From Postechiella marina (GTDB lineage: Bacteria > Bacteroidota > Bacteroidia > Flavobacteriales > Flavobacteriaceae): a DNA stretch of 64,000 nucleotides. The position numbers and the translations under genes are program-made. Below are positions 18,740-27,516 of this stretch, in pieces. Below the pieces are notes generated by a model that did no database searches, had not been told where the DNA came from, and was given only the letters and a program-made list of their open reading frames with translations. Numbering within the stretch: the stretch's first letter is position 1; every line of letters begins with the position of its first letter. The stretch spans positions 186,001 through 250,000 of the forward strand of contig NZ_BAABCA010000001.1 of the NCBI RefSeq assembly GCF_039538365.1, written 5' to 3'.

Positions 18740-18909
18740 GTTTAAAAACAAGTGTTCGTTGTTTATAATCAGAGCTTTATGTTTAAGTAATTAGATGTTT
18801 AATTTTTTAAATACATTTTTTTTAAATAAAGTTTCTAATTAAGGTGTGACTTATTAAAAATACCTGTGTCTTAAAAGCAAGTATTAAACAAAAAACACAG
18901 CCCTAGTTT

Positions 18910-19491
18910 TTGGAAACCATTGCAGAAATAAAAAAAGCACCTGATGAGGACCTTGTTAAAGCCATTGTAAAAACAAACGATACAATGCTTTTTGAAGTCT
19001 TATACGACAGACATGCAGAAATGGTTTTTAATAAATGCTATGGGTTTGCTAAAGGAGAAGATGAAGCTAAAGATTTAACGCAAGATGTTTTTTTAAAATT
19101 ATTTGTTAAGCTTCCAAGTTTTAAAGGGACTTCTAAGTTTTCTACTTGGTTATATGCCTTTACTTATAATCATTGTGTAAACTATGTAACACGAAGTAAA
19201 GCTAAGAAATTTGAAAAGCAGTCGGTAGATTATAAAGACATAGAGAATCTATCGGACGATTATGATGATGAAGACGATCAAAGTTTCCTTCAAATGAAGG
19301 TGGAAAAGCTAAAAATAGCGTTAGAGCTTATTTCTCCAGATGAAAAGATGATTTTGCTTTTAAAATATCAAGACGGTTTATCTATAAAAGATATTGTAGG
19401 CGTTTTAGATATTGGAGAAAGTGCAGTAAAGATGAGAATAAAAAGAGCTAAAGATAAATTGTTAACCGTATACTCTAATAACCTTAAATAA
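18910..19491 (+). CDS. ECF-type RNA polymerase sigma factor (first copy)
   Basis: The 193-residue protein has sigma region 2 (LFEVLYDRHAEMVFNKCYGF, then DLTQDVFLKLF and FSTWLYAFTYNHCVNYV). It also has region 4 (SPDEKMILLLKYQDGLSIKDI, then AVKMRIKRAKDKL). A short acidic linker (DDYDDEDD) joins them. The start must be a TTG at 18910, because no ATG precedes region 2. Its stop codon overlaps the next gene's start (TAATG), so translation is coupled. A clear paralogue lies at 20769. The promoters it reads are unknown. Confidence 0.92.
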   Translation: METIAEIKKAPDEDLVKAIVKTNDTMLFEVLYDRHAEMVFNKCYGFAKGEDEAKDLTQDVFLKLFVKLPSFKGTSKFSTWLYAFTYNHCVNYVTRSKAKKFEKQSVDYKDIENLSDDYDDEDDQSFLQMKVEKLKIALELISPDEKMILLLKYQDGLSIKDIVGVLDIGESAVKMRIKRAKDKLLTVYSNNLK

Positions 19492-19664
19492 TGGAAAATC
19501 CATTTAAACAAATAAACATGCCTCTTAAGGAAGTTCCTCCAGAACTAAAGGCTAAGGTTATGCACGACATTGCTATGGCTAAATTAGTTATGGAAATTGC
19601 AGAATTGTTTTCTTACAATTTATCGCATGTAATAGAGCAAACAATTAAAAACAGAAAATCTTAA
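19491..19664 (+). CDS. Small sigma-partner protein, candidate anti-sigma
   Basis: A 57-residue frame begins MENPFKQINMPLKEVPPELK and ends VIEQTIKNRKS. It overlaps the sigma gene by one base (TAATG), the arrangement expected for a co-translated partner. It is helical-looking with an amphipathic middle (MHDIAMAKLVMEIAELF) and has no membrane segment. This places it as a possible soluble anti-sigma or regulator, which is inference from position. Downstream, after 32 bases, is the MscS-like channel gene. Confidence 0.75.
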   Translation: MENPFKQINMPLKEVPPELKAKVMHDIAMAKLVMEIAELFSYNLSHVIEQTIKNRKS

Positions 19665-19696
19665 AAAAATAAATAAAACCTAACTCTAGTAATAAA

Positions 19697-20512
19697 ATGG
19701 ATTTTATAACCAGACTAAAAGAATCGTTCGAAGTTATTTGGATACAAATAGCATCCTCTGCACCAAAAATATTATTTGTTCTTGCTGCTATAATAATTGC
19801 ATTGCTATTTATAAAACTTGTGGTAGGTGTTTTAAGAAAAGCTCTTAAAGCTGTTAATGCAGACAAGTTAGACGATAAAATTAACGAACTCAATCTATTT
19901 GGAGATAAAAAAGTAGAGTTTAGTATTATAAACATTTTAACCAAAACTTTAAAATGGTTAATGTATTTGTTTTTAATACTTGTAATATCAGACATATTAA
20001 AGTTAAATATGGTTTCAGAAGGAATAAAGTCTTTCTTAGGATATTTACCTAAACTATTTACAGCTTTAATTATATTTATTTTAGGATTCTTCTTTGCTAA
20101 TTTTATTAAAAAGAGTTTACAATCATTTTTTGAGTCTATAGACTTGTCGGGAGCAAAAATAGTAAGCCAGTTAGTCTTTATAGTATTGATGATATTTATA
20201 TCAATAACTGCACTTAACAGAGCAGAAATAGAAACAGATATAATTACAGAGAATGTTACTCTAATATTAACAGCTTTTTTATTCGCTTTTGCATTAGCCT
20301 TTGGCTTAGGAGCGCAAAAAGTAATAGGCGATTTATTAAGAACATTTTATACTAGAAAAACGTATGAAATTGGAGAGAAAATTAAATTTAATAATACCGA
20401 AGGCGAAATAGAATCTATAGATGGTATATCGATAACTATTAAAACAAAAACTGGGCGAACAGTCGTGCCTATTAAAGATATTGTAGAGACTAAAGTTGAA
20501 ATACAGGAATAA
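19697..20512 (+). CDS. Small MscS-like mechanosensitive channel protein
   Basis: The 271-residue inner-membrane protein has about five hydrophobic helices (first at about residues 20-42). A pore-helix-like region ALAFGLGAQKVIGDLLRTFYTR follows. After it comes a short MscS beta domain (YEIGEKIKFNNTEGEIESIDGI, then GRTVVPIKDIVETKVEI). It lacks the large C-terminal alpha/beta vestibule of E. coli MscS. Such channels release osmolytes on hypo-osmotic shock. It is probably co-transcribed with the sigma factor and small partner. Confidence 0.88.
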   Translation: MDFITRLKESFEVIWIQIASSAPKILFVLAAIIIALLFIKLVVGVLRKALKAVNADKLDDKINELNLFGDKKVEFSIINILTKTLKWLMYLFLILVISDILKLNMVSEGIKSFLGYLPKLFTALIIFILGFFFANFIKKSLQSFFESIDLSGAKIVSQLVFIVLMIFISITALNRAEIETDIITENVTLILTAFLFAFALAFGLGAQKVIGDLLRTFYTRKTYEIGEKIKFNNTEGEIESIDGISITIKTKTGRTVVPIKDIVETKVEIQE

Positions 20513-20574
20513 CTTTAAGTTAGGGTTAAATTTGGTTGGTTACTTTTCTGGACATAAACCAAAGTCTTTACATG

Positions 20575-20609
20575 TCCCTTTTCATTTATTTGGAAAGGGA
20601 TTTTTTTTT
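20575..20609 (+). terminator. Rho-independent terminator after the MscS-like gene
   Basis: Stem TCCCTTT (20575-20581) with AAAGGGA (20594-20600), twelve-base loop, then nine T. Confidence 0.82.
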
Positions 20610-20768
20610 GCCTAAATCTTAAAAATAAGAATATTCTTTCTTGTAAATAATCACTTTATGGAATTTAATTGCTTTTAATCGATTAGTTTGGTTTGTTTTT
20701 ATATAAAAAGAGCATAGGGTTAAGATTCTATAATATTGTTTCACCAATAACCATAAACCCTAAAAGCC

Positions 20769-21314
20769 ATGACTGACGAACAATTAGTAGACGAGATTAC
20801 AACGAACAATAACACTGAACTTTTTGGAACGCTTTACGATAGATTTTCAAGAACAATATATAACAAATGCTATTCATTTGTTAATAATGAGGAAGAAGCA
20901 AAAGATTTAACTCAAGATATCTTTTTAAAATTATTTACAAAATTAGAAAGTTTTAAAGGCAAAGCTAAGTTTTCTACTTGGGTATATTCTTTTACCTATA
21001 ACTATTGTGTTAATTACGTATCTAGAAATCGAGTTAAAAAATATGAAACACGTTTACCAGAGTCGTTTGATATAGAAAACTATGGGGAAACAATGGTTGC
21101 AGAAGATAATTCAAACGATAATTCAGAAGAAAAGTTAAACATAGCTTTAAAAGAATTGCCAGAAAAAGATAAATCTATCTTAGTTTTAAAATACCAACAA
21201 AATTTAAGTATTAAAAATATAGAAGGTGTTTTGGGTATTGGGCCAAGCGCTGTAAAAATGAGAATTAAAAGAGCTAAAGAGCGTTTATCTTGCTCTTATG
21301 CCATGTTAGGATAA
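20769..21314 (+). CDS. ECF-type RNA polymerase sigma factor (second copy)
   Basis: This 181-residue sigma factor is clearly paralogous to the one at 18910. Shared blocks include EEAKDLTQDIFLKLF, KFSTWVYSFTYNYCVNYVSR and SAVKMRIKRAKERL. It starts at an ordinary ATG and has no small partner gene after it, only a terminator. The pair therefore looks like a local duplication in which only the first copy kept the partner and the channel gene. Target promoters are unknown. Confidence 0.92.
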   Translation: MTDEQLVDEITTNNNTELFGTLYDRFSRTIYNKCYSFVNNEEEAKDLTQDIFLKLFTKLESFKGKAKFSTWVYSFTYNYCVNYVSRNRVKKYETRLPESFDIENYGETMVAEDNSNDNSEEKLNIALKELPEKDKSILVLKYQQNLSIKNIEGVLGIGPSAVKMRIKRAKERLSCSYAMLG

Positions 21315-21364
21315 CAGAATAGAAGATTAATAGCTAGAGTGTTTTATAGTAAAATATTCGAATT

Positions 21365-21395
21365 AATTCCTTTTTAATTTAAAAGGAATTTTTTT
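21365..21395 (+). terminator. Rho-independent terminator after the second sigma gene
   Basis: Stem AATTCCTTTT (21365-21374) with AAAAGGAATT (21381-21390), six-base loop, then T residues. Confidence 0.8.
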
Positions 21396-21433
21396 GTTTC
21401 AGAAGTAAAACGATTAACTTAGAGAATCTATAA

Positions 21434-21714
21434 ATTAAATTATTTTATTCGTTTATTTTTTCGTGTTTATCATCTATAATATTTGTTCATAGTGTAATGC
21501 CAGATCGTTATAGGTTAATTTATTCTCAAGATTTTGGAGCTTCGCAAGCTATTAGAGATTTTGAAATAACCGATGATAATGCATGGAAAATAACAGATGA
21601 TAAAGCGGGTAATAGTTTAGAGCTTTTTGGCAAAAGCAATTATGAGTTGCATGTAAGATTATCTTTTAATATTGCATTATTAAAAAATGTAGGTTTAGGC
21701 GATTTGTAATATAA
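21434..21714 (+). pseudogene. Decayed secreted-protein gene (LamG-like family remnant)
   Basis: An intact-looking frame runs from ATG 21497 (MPDRYRLIYSQDFGASQAI) to a stop at 21709. Reading upstream in the same frame gives a good signal peptide, starting at 21434 with ATT in place of ATG. The segment ITDDNAWKITDDKAG, then SLELFGKSNYE and SFNIALLKNVGLGD, resembles the N-terminus of larger secreted LamG-like/concanavalin-fold proteins. These usually continue GDFV. One missing T after GGCGAT would cause the frameshift, and another stop follows at 21712-21714. I read it as start-lost, frameshifted and truncated; family assignment is from memory. Confidence 0.65.
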
Positions 21715-21763
21715 GCTAATCTTTAAATGAAAAGCGCCTATAACTTAAAAAAAAGATATTTTT

Positions 21764-22645
21764 ATGAGGTTTAAATTAATTCAATTGTTAGTTATAGTTG
21801 TTTTTATTTCGGGTGTTTTAAGCGCTCAAAAAAGACCAGATGTTACTGCATTTGTTCCCAATAAGGTTAGTGTGGTTAAAGACTTAAATTATATATCTTA
21901 TCAAGATAGAAAACTATATCTTGATTTGTACAAACCAATACATAATACAGAAAAATTAGCCACATTGGTTGTAATTCGTGGTGGCGGATTTAGAGTAGGT
22001 GATAAAAACGGATTTGCACCCTTAGCTGCTGCTTTAGCTAATCAAGGATTTGCAACGGTGTGCATTGAATATAGAACGTCTAGTGAAGCATTATATCCTG
22101 CTCCAATTTTAGATACTAAATTTGCTGTAAAATGGATTCGTGATAATGCCCAAAAATATAATTTAAATAAAGATGCTATTGGAGTAATAGGAGCTTCGGC
22201 AGGAGCTCATTTATCTATGATGTTGGCAACATCTGGTAATGTTAGAGCTTTAAATCCTGATGATAATTCAGAATTATATAAAGTAAAGGCTAGTGTAGTT
22301 TTAGAGGCAGATGCCGATTTTTTAACAGCAACAGATGATAAAAACTTAATAGACTGGTTGGGGTGTACGTTCGAAGCCAATAAAGAAAAGTGGGTTCAAG
22401 CATCGCCAATAACACATATAGATGTGAATACGCCTCCTATTCTTTTTATTCATGGAGCAGACGATCCTGTGGTTGCCATAGAGCAATCTACAGCTAGTGT
22501 TAATAAACTTATAGAAAACGATGTGTATTGCGAGTTTATTTCTTTACCCAAAGTAGGCCATGGGTTTTGGGGAAGTAAAAAGTGGTTTGATTTTACAGTA
22601 AAACGATCATCCTTGTTTTTTAAAGAGCAATTAGGAGTTAAATAA
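21764..22645 (+). CDS. Secreted alpha/beta hydrolase (BD-FAE / esterase-lipase type)
   Basis: The 293-residue protein has a signal peptide ending GVLSAQ and an alpha/beta-hydrolase fold. The nucleophile elbow is GASAGAH, the acid lies in HGADDPV and the histidine in VGHGFWG. An oxyanion-hole segment RGGGFRVGD replaces the more usual HGGGF. Close families are feruloyl or acetyl-xylan-like esterases acting on polysaccharide side groups. It lies next to the secreted-protein remnant, perhaps from one former polysaccharide locus. The substrate is unproven. Confidence 0.88.
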   Translation: MRFKLIQLLVIVVFISGVLSAQKRPDVTAFVPNKVSVVKDLNYISYQDRKLYLDLYKPIHNTEKLATLVVIRGGGFRVGDKNGFAPLAAALANQGFATVCIEYRTSSEALYPAPILDTKFAVKWIRDNAQKYNLNKDAIGVIGASAGAHLSMMLATSGNVRALNPDDNSELYKVKASVVLEADADFLTATDDKNLIDWLGCTFEANKEKWVQASPITHIDVNTPPILFIHGADDPVVAIEQSTASVNKLIENDVYCEFISLPKVGHGFWGSKKWFDFTVKRSSLFFKEQLGVK

Positions 22646-22651
22646 AAGTAT

Positions 22652-23371
22652 TTATTGAAACTTCTCTAAACAAGCTATAACTTGTTGTTTGTAACTTCTG
22701 CTTATTGGTAAAGATGTATTGTTAATAGTAATTTGCTCGTTTGTAAACGATGTAATGTTGTTTATAGAAATAATATAAGATCGATGAATTCTTAAAAACA
22801 TAAGTTTGGGTAATTTGGCTTCAACAGCTGTAATGGTTTCTCGAGTAACTATGGTTTTATTTTTTAAATGAATTTTTATATAATCGCTGTAGCTTTCAAT
22901 ATAAATTATTGTATTAAAGTCAATTTTAACCATAATTCTATCTGCACGCACAAACATAAAATTGTTTTCGTCTACTAGATTTTTTAGTTTTTTACTAGTG
23001 TTGCTATAAACGTTAAAGTAGGTGTTAATAGCTTTTAGCAACCTATCAAAAGCTATGGGTTTTAAAAGGTAGTCTACAGCTTGTAGCTCAAAACCTTCAA
23101 CAGCGTAATCTCTATATGCAGTAGTAAAAATTATTTTTACATCTTTGTTAATAGATTTAGCAAAAGAAATTCCAGAAATTTCAGGCATGTTAATATCTAA
23201 AAACACTAAGTCTATTTTGTTATTGTTTATATAACTAAAAGCTTCAATAGCATTTTTACAACAGGCTACAATTTTTATGTTATTTATTTTAGATAAGTGA
23301 TTACTAATAACATCTCTGGCAATAGATTCGTCATCAATTATTAAACACGATATGGTTTTGTCTTTGTCCAA
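22652..23371 (-). CDS. LytTR-family response regulator
   Basis: This 239-residue DNA-binding response regulator has an N-terminal receiver with CLIIDDE and phospho-acceptor D59 in LVFLDINMP. The conserved Lys is in DYLLKPI. A C-terminal LytTR domain follows (VRADRIMVKIDFNTIIYIES, then FLRIHRSYIISINNI). Translation appears to start at a TTG (23371), just three bases after the histidine-kinase stop. It is the output partner of that kinase. Confidence 0.93.
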   Translation of the reverse strand: MDKDKTISCLIIDDESIARDVISNHLSKINNIKIVACCKNAIEAFSYINNNKIDLVFLDINMPEISGISFAKSINKDVKIIFTTAYRDYAVEGFELQAVDYLLKPIAFDRLLKAINTYFNVYSNTSKKLKNLVDENNFMFVRADRIMVKIDFNTIIYIESYSDYIKIHLKNKTIVTRETITAVEAKLPKLMFLRIHRSYIISINNITSFTNEQITINNTSLPISRSYKQQVIACLEKFQ

Positions 23372-23374
23372 TTT

Positions 23375-24514
23375 TTAATTTAATTCTATTTGTAAATTTA
23401 TTTTAAAACATTCTTTATTGTTTTCAATTTTTAATAGATAACGGTCTTTGTATAATAACTCTAATCGTTTTTGTATGTTTTTTAGGCCAATGCCTTTTTG
23501 TGTAATTTCTGAATTAATACACGTGTTTTCTATACTAAATTTTACTGTATTGTTTTTAGCATATAAATTTATTTTAATGTTTAAAACTCCAGATGCTATG
23601 CTTCCATGTTTAAAACTATTTTCTACAAAAGGAATTAAAAGCATCGGTGCAATTTTTAAATCTTTTGAAGTTGTATTGGTTTTAAAATCGACCTGTAGAG
23701 TATCATTAAACCGCATTTTTTCTAATTCAATATAATCATTTATATGATTAATTTCCGATTCTAAAAGCACAAAAGGTTTATCAACTTGGTAGAGTAGATA
23801 ATCTAACAAATTAGACAGTTTTAAAATCATTTCTGGGGTTTCGTCGGCTTTTTTTAAAGCGAAACCATATAAGGTGTTTAAAGTGTTAAATAGAAAATGC
23901 GGATGAATTTGCATTTTTAAATAATTAAGCTCTTGCTCTTTTAATTTTAATTGGGTTTCTAAAATTTTAGTTTCTAATTTCTTTGTTTTTTCAGTGTGTT
24001 TTAAATTCAGTTTTAGTAATTTAAAAGCACTCACAATAATAACAACAAGGTATACTGCAATAGCAACAAAAACAAGATTTCTGCTAATAGGAGCCATATT
24101 ATCATATTTAAAGTTTGACAGATAGATAAGTCCGAAAAAAACAGAAATTACAATTAAATAAGTAGAAATAATAAGCGTGTAGAAACTGTAAAGTATAAAT
24201 AGGGAATAGCGTTTTTTTATAAGATAATCTGGAATAAGTTTATAAATAGACACATACGTAGTTGCAATACTAATTGGCATTAAGAATAAAGAAAAAGAGA
24301 GTACATAGCTAAAATCTGAACTATTAAAACCAAAAAAATAAGTGTAAAAAAGTAGTACACCAAACCAAAAAATGGCGTGTAAAATAAGTTGACCAACTTT
24401 ATTTATAATAATTATTTTAATCATGTAGTAATAACCAATATACAATATTAGTGTATTTTTAAAGGCAATTATTGTTTTGTAGACGAATAACGGTTTTAGC
24501 ATCCGTTTTAGCAT
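23375..24514 (-). CDS. Sensor histidine kinase, LytS/YehU type
   Basis: The protein has several N-terminal membrane helices (about four in residues 35-180) and a short coiled linker. The His_kinase domain has IHPHFLFNTLNTLYGF with the phospho-accepting His. An HATPase domain follows (PMLLIPFVENSFKHG, then GIGLKNIQKRLELLY). There is no obvious periplasmic sensor domain, so it may sense the membrane itself. The start may be 24514 or the internal ATG at 24424, which begins MIKIIIINKVGQLI. It works with the LytTR regulator. Confidence 0.91.
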   Translation of the reverse strand: MLKRMLKPLFVYKTIIAFKNTLILYIGYYYMIKIIIINKVGQLILHAIFWFGVLLFYTYFFGFNSSDFSYVLSFSLFLMPISIATTYVSIYKLIPDYLIKKRYSLFILYSFYTLIISTYLIVISVFFGLIYLSNFKYDNMAPISRNLVFVAIAVYLVVIIVSAFKLLKLNLKHTEKTKKLETKILETQLKLKEQELNYLKMQIHPHFLFNTLNTLYGFALKKADETPEMILKLSNLLDYLLYQVDKPFVLLESEINHINDYIELEKMRFNDTLQVDFKTNTTSKDLKIAPMLLIPFVENSFKHGSIASGVLNIKINLYAKNNTVKFSIENTCINSEITQKGIGLKNIQKRLELLYKDRYLLKIENNKECFKINLQIELN

Positions 24515-24579
24515 TTGGTTATAAAATGCACTAAATTGGTTACTGGTCGCAAATAAAAAATAAACTCAGATATTGGCTT

Positions 24580-24587
24580 TAGGTTTG
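24580..24587 (+). promoter_or_regulatory. Predicted -7 element for the ExbB/MotA-like gene
   Basis: TAGGTTTG matches TAnnTTTG and is 28 bases before the ATG at 24615. It lies in the divergent region shared with the LytS-type kinase, so LytTR control is possible but no operator was identified. Confidence 0.4.
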
Positions 24588-24614
24588 CAATATGTTTAAT
24601 TAAAAATAATAATT

Positions 24615-25007
24615 ATGAATATGTTACCCGTTTTAGTATCAAACCCTTTTGTAGATCGATTTATTGAAGGAGGCCCATTATTTATGTCTCTTATTTTAAT
24701 ATGCTTAATATTGGCTGTTGTGTTTTTAGTATTTGGTTTTTTAAACTTGAAAAGCAATAGAGATAAGTCTAAAAAAATGACACGTTTGGCTTCAGATGTT
24801 AGTATTCTTGGACTTGTTTTTGGGTTTTTAGGTTCTACTATAGGAATGATTACCGCTTTTGACGCAATAGAATCTATAGGTAATATAAGTACAGGCATGA
24901 TGGCTGGCGGGCTAAAAATAGCATTTTTAACCACCGTTTTTGGATGCGTTACTTTTATTTTGCCAAGAATAGGTATTATTATTTTACGAGGTTTACAAAA
25001 GGCTTAG
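24615..25007 (+). CDS. Short MotA/TolQ/ExbB-like membrane protein
   Basis: This 130-residue protein has three predicted helices (about residues 18-42, 63-85 and 98-125). It resembles the MotA/TolQ/ExbB proton-channel fold: ASDVSILGLVFGFLGSTIGMI, then GLKIAFLTTVFGCV. It is shorter than ExbB (about 230 residues) and has no ExbD/TolR partner beside it. It is divergent from the LytS/LytTR operon and may be a target of that system. Its function as a proton channel is not established. Confidence 0.75.
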   Translation: MNMLPVLVSNPFVDRFIEGGPLFMSLILICLILAVVFLVFGFLNLKSNRDKSKKMTRLASDVSILGLVFGFLGSTIGMITAFDAIESIGNISTGMMAGGLKIAFLTTVFGCVTFILPRIGIIILRGLQKA

Positions 25008-25024
25008 TTTTATATAGTAAAAAA

Positions 25025-25056
25025 GGCTCTTTTTTATATAGAAAAGAGCCTTTTTT
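25025..25056. terminator. Bidirectional terminator between convergent genes
   Basis: Stem GGCTCTTTT (25025-25033) with AAAAGAGCC (25042-25050), flanked by A residues on the left and T on the right. It could serve both the ExbB-like gene and the convergent helicase gene. Confidence 0.88.
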
Positions 25057-25087
25057 AGTTTGTTAACATGGTGGTGAGTGTAATTTT

Positions 25088-26443
25088 TTATTTCCTTTTA
25101 TTTCGTCTATTATAATTCTTGTCGCCTCTAGTTTTAGGTTTTTTATACTTGGCTGCAATTTTAAATTTGTACGAGCCACCTAAATTTTCTTTAGAATTTT
25201 TTGCAGATTTTTCATGAAAAGCTGGTCCAGGAGCATCCTCGTCTTTTCTTTTAGTAGGGTTATTGTGTTCTTTTATTTGCGGACGTTCTTCTTCTATTAA
25301 TTCTGTAGAAATATTAATGGTTTCTGGCAAGTCAATAACTGGAATAGTCATTTTCATTAGGCCTTCTATTTTATCAATAGCATCTTGATCTTTCTTAGTC
25401 GAAAAAATTAAAGCTTTTCCTTCTCGTTCTGCACGACCTGTTCTACCAATTCTGTGCATGTAGTTTTCTGGGAAATCTGGAGTATCAAAATTAATAACAT
25501 GCGATACGTTGTCAATATCTAAACCACGAGCCATAACATCGGTAGCAACCAAAATACGGTTTTCTCCATTTCTAAATTGCTCAATACTACGCAAACGGTA
25601 ATTTTGCGTTTTGTTAGAGTGTATTACACAGAGTTCTTCTTTATAATGCTCGTCTAATTGTTCAAATAAACGATCTGCCATACGCTTAAAAGCCACAAAT
25701 ATTAAAACTTTATTGTAGGTCTCTGTATCGTTTAGCAAATGTGTTAGCAAATTTATTTTGGTGTAAAAATTAGGAACATTATAACGTTGCTGAGAAATAT
25801 TGTCTAGCGGTGTACCAGATATAGCAATAGAAACACGCTCTGGACTTTTAAAGAATTCGTTAATTAAAACATCTACATCTTGCGTCATAGTTGCCGAAAA
25901 CATTATGTTTTGACGTTTTTGAGGTAAAATATCAAATATGTTTATTAATTGATGTTTAAAACCTAAATCCAACATCACATCAACTTCATCAATAATAAGT
26001 TTTTGTATGGTTTTAAGTTGTAATACACGACTTAAAGCTAAATCGTAAAGTCTGCCTGGTGTTGCAACCAAAATATCGATGCCTTCTGCAATAGCGCGTT
26101 TTTGGGTGTTTATATTTGTACCTCCATAAACACCCAAAATACGAGTATTTATATATTTGGTTAATTTTTCAATTTCGTCTACAACCTGTACAACTAACTC
26201 TCTTGTTGGCACTAAAATTAAAACACGAGGTGTTTCTTGTGTCGAAAATTTCAAATTTTTTAAAACAGGTAGCATATAAGCATAGGTTTTTCCTGTTCCT
26301 GTTTGTGCAATACCAACCACATCTTTTCCAGAACTAATTACGTTAAAAGCCTCTGCTTGTATAGGTGTAGGTGTTGTAAAACCTAAATCGTCTAAAGCGT
26401 TATAAAGCGGTGTGTTTAAATTTAAATCTTGAAAAGTAGCCAT
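25088..26443 (-). CDS. DEAD-box RNA helicase (RhlE-like)
   Basis: The 451-residue ATP-dependent RNA helicase has the Q motif (FTTPTPIQAEAFN) and Walker A AQTGTGKTYAYM. The box is DEVD (IIDEVDVMLDLGF) where DEAD is usual. It also has FSATM, VATDVMARGLDI and HRIGRTGRAEREG. The C-terminal tail is basic (KYKKPKTRGDKNYNRRNKRK), as expected for RNA binding. A role in RNA remodelling or ribosome assembly is inferred. The mRNA ends near the bidirectional terminator. Confidence 0.94.
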   Translation of the reverse strand: MATFQDLNLNTPLYNALDDLGFTTPTPIQAEAFNVISSGKDVVGIAQTGTGKTYAYMLPVLKNLKFSTQETPRVLILVPTRELVVQVVDEIEKLTKYINTRILGVYGGTNINTQKRAIAEGIDILVATPGRLYDLALSRVLQLKTIQKLIIDEVDVMLDLGFKHQLINIFDILPQKRQNIMFSATMTQDVDVLINEFFKSPERVSIAISGTPLDNISQQRYNVPNFYTKINLLTHLLNDTETYNKVLIFVAFKRMADRLFEQLDEHYKEELCVIHSNKTQNYRLRSIEQFRNGENRILVATDVMARGLDIDNVSHVINFDTPDFPENYMHRIGRTGRAEREGKALIFSTKKDQDAIDKIEGLMKMTIPVIDLPETINISTELIEEERPQIKEHNNPTKRKDEDAPGPAFHEKSAKNSKENLGGSYKFKIAAKYKKPKTRGDKNYNRRNKRK

Positions 26444-26544
26444 AGTAAATTAATATGCATTCTAACTACAATAGCATCAAATAAAAAGTATTTAATTGCA
26501 ATTGTGGTTGTAATTTAGTTGCAAAGTTAAGCTTATTATTCTAT

Positions 26545-27435
26545 TTACTTTAATTGGCTTTCGTCTATTTCAATTGTATAGCTGGCTTTAAAGGTTTTTC
26601 CAGCATCTAAAGTTAAAATACCTTCTTTAGTTTTTATGTTTTGGTTGGTATTCTCGTTATCTGCAATACCCAACCAAGGCTCTATGCAAACATAATCTCC
26701 GTTAGGTTTTGCCCAAATGCCTAAGTAAGGAAAATCGTTATATTCTAAGCTAAGTATTGTGCCTTTATTTCTGCTTTTTAAAGCTACTTTTCTAGATACT
26801 AGGTTTTTAAAAATAAGGGCATCATCATTAAATAATTCGTGTTTTAAATTTAATATGTTACTGTTATTAAAAATGTGTTTTGTAGTAGGAGAAATTAATC
26901 CGTTTTCTGTGTTAATTAAATGTGTTTTGGAGGTTTCCTTATGTTCAAACTCTAAAAAATAATCGCTGTAGTTTTCATTTTTATATACAGGGCATTTAAA
27001 AGCAGGATGTCCGCCTAAAGAAAAGTACATGGTTTTAGTATCTAGATTTTTAACGGTGTGAATAACATCTATACTATTTCCTTTTAAGACATAGCAAATA
27101 GAAAATTCAAATTTAAAAGGGTAAATTTTTAGCAAATATTCATTATAACTCAATCCAAAAGTTAAACTTTCTGGTGTTTGTTCTAATAGTTGTACCGCTT
27201 CGTTATTACGTATAAAACCGTGTTTAGGCAGTGTATAGGTTTTGTTATCAAGAATATAACCGCCATTTTTTAAATTACCAATTACAGGAAATAAGTTAGG
27301 AGCAAAGCTTCCCCAAACATCTGGGTTAGCATGCCACATAAAATCGGTATGGTTTTTTACAGATGAAATTTTACATAATTCGGCGCCTGTTTTTTTTACA
27401 GATATTTTAAGTTTGTTATTTTCTATAGAATACAT
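26545..27435 (-). CDS. Aldose 1-epimerase-like protein (LacX type)
   Basis: The 296-residue mutarotase-fold protein has the family blocks LPKHGFIRNNEAV, FSLGGHPAFKCPVY and PYLGIWAKPNGDYVCIEPWLG. It belongs to the galactose-mutarotase-like superfamily, LacX/YeaD-like group, and interconverts sugar anomers. The start ATG at 27435 gives MYSIENNKLKISVKK; another ATG two codons earlier is possible. Its substrate is not certain. Confidence 0.9.
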   Translation of the reverse strand: MYSIENNKLKISVKKTGAELCKISSVKNHTDFMWHANPDVWGSFAPNLFPVIGNLKNGGYILDNKTYTLPKHGFIRNNEAVQLLEQTPESLTFGLSYNEYLLKIYPFKFEFSICYVLKGNSIDVIHTVKNLDTKTMYFSLGGHPAFKCPVYKNENYSDYFLEFEHKETSKTHLINTENGLISPTTKHIFNNSNILNLKHELFNDDALIFKNLVSRKVALKSRNKGTILSLEYNDFPYLGIWAKPNGDYVCIEPWLGIADNENTNQNIKTKEGILTLDAGKTFKASYTIEIDESQLK

Positions 27436-27516
27436 TCCCAAATTTTATTTAAAGTAATACACAAATTTCATGCTTTTTTAATGAATCTAACTAACTTTAC
27501 CACATAATTTTTAGTA

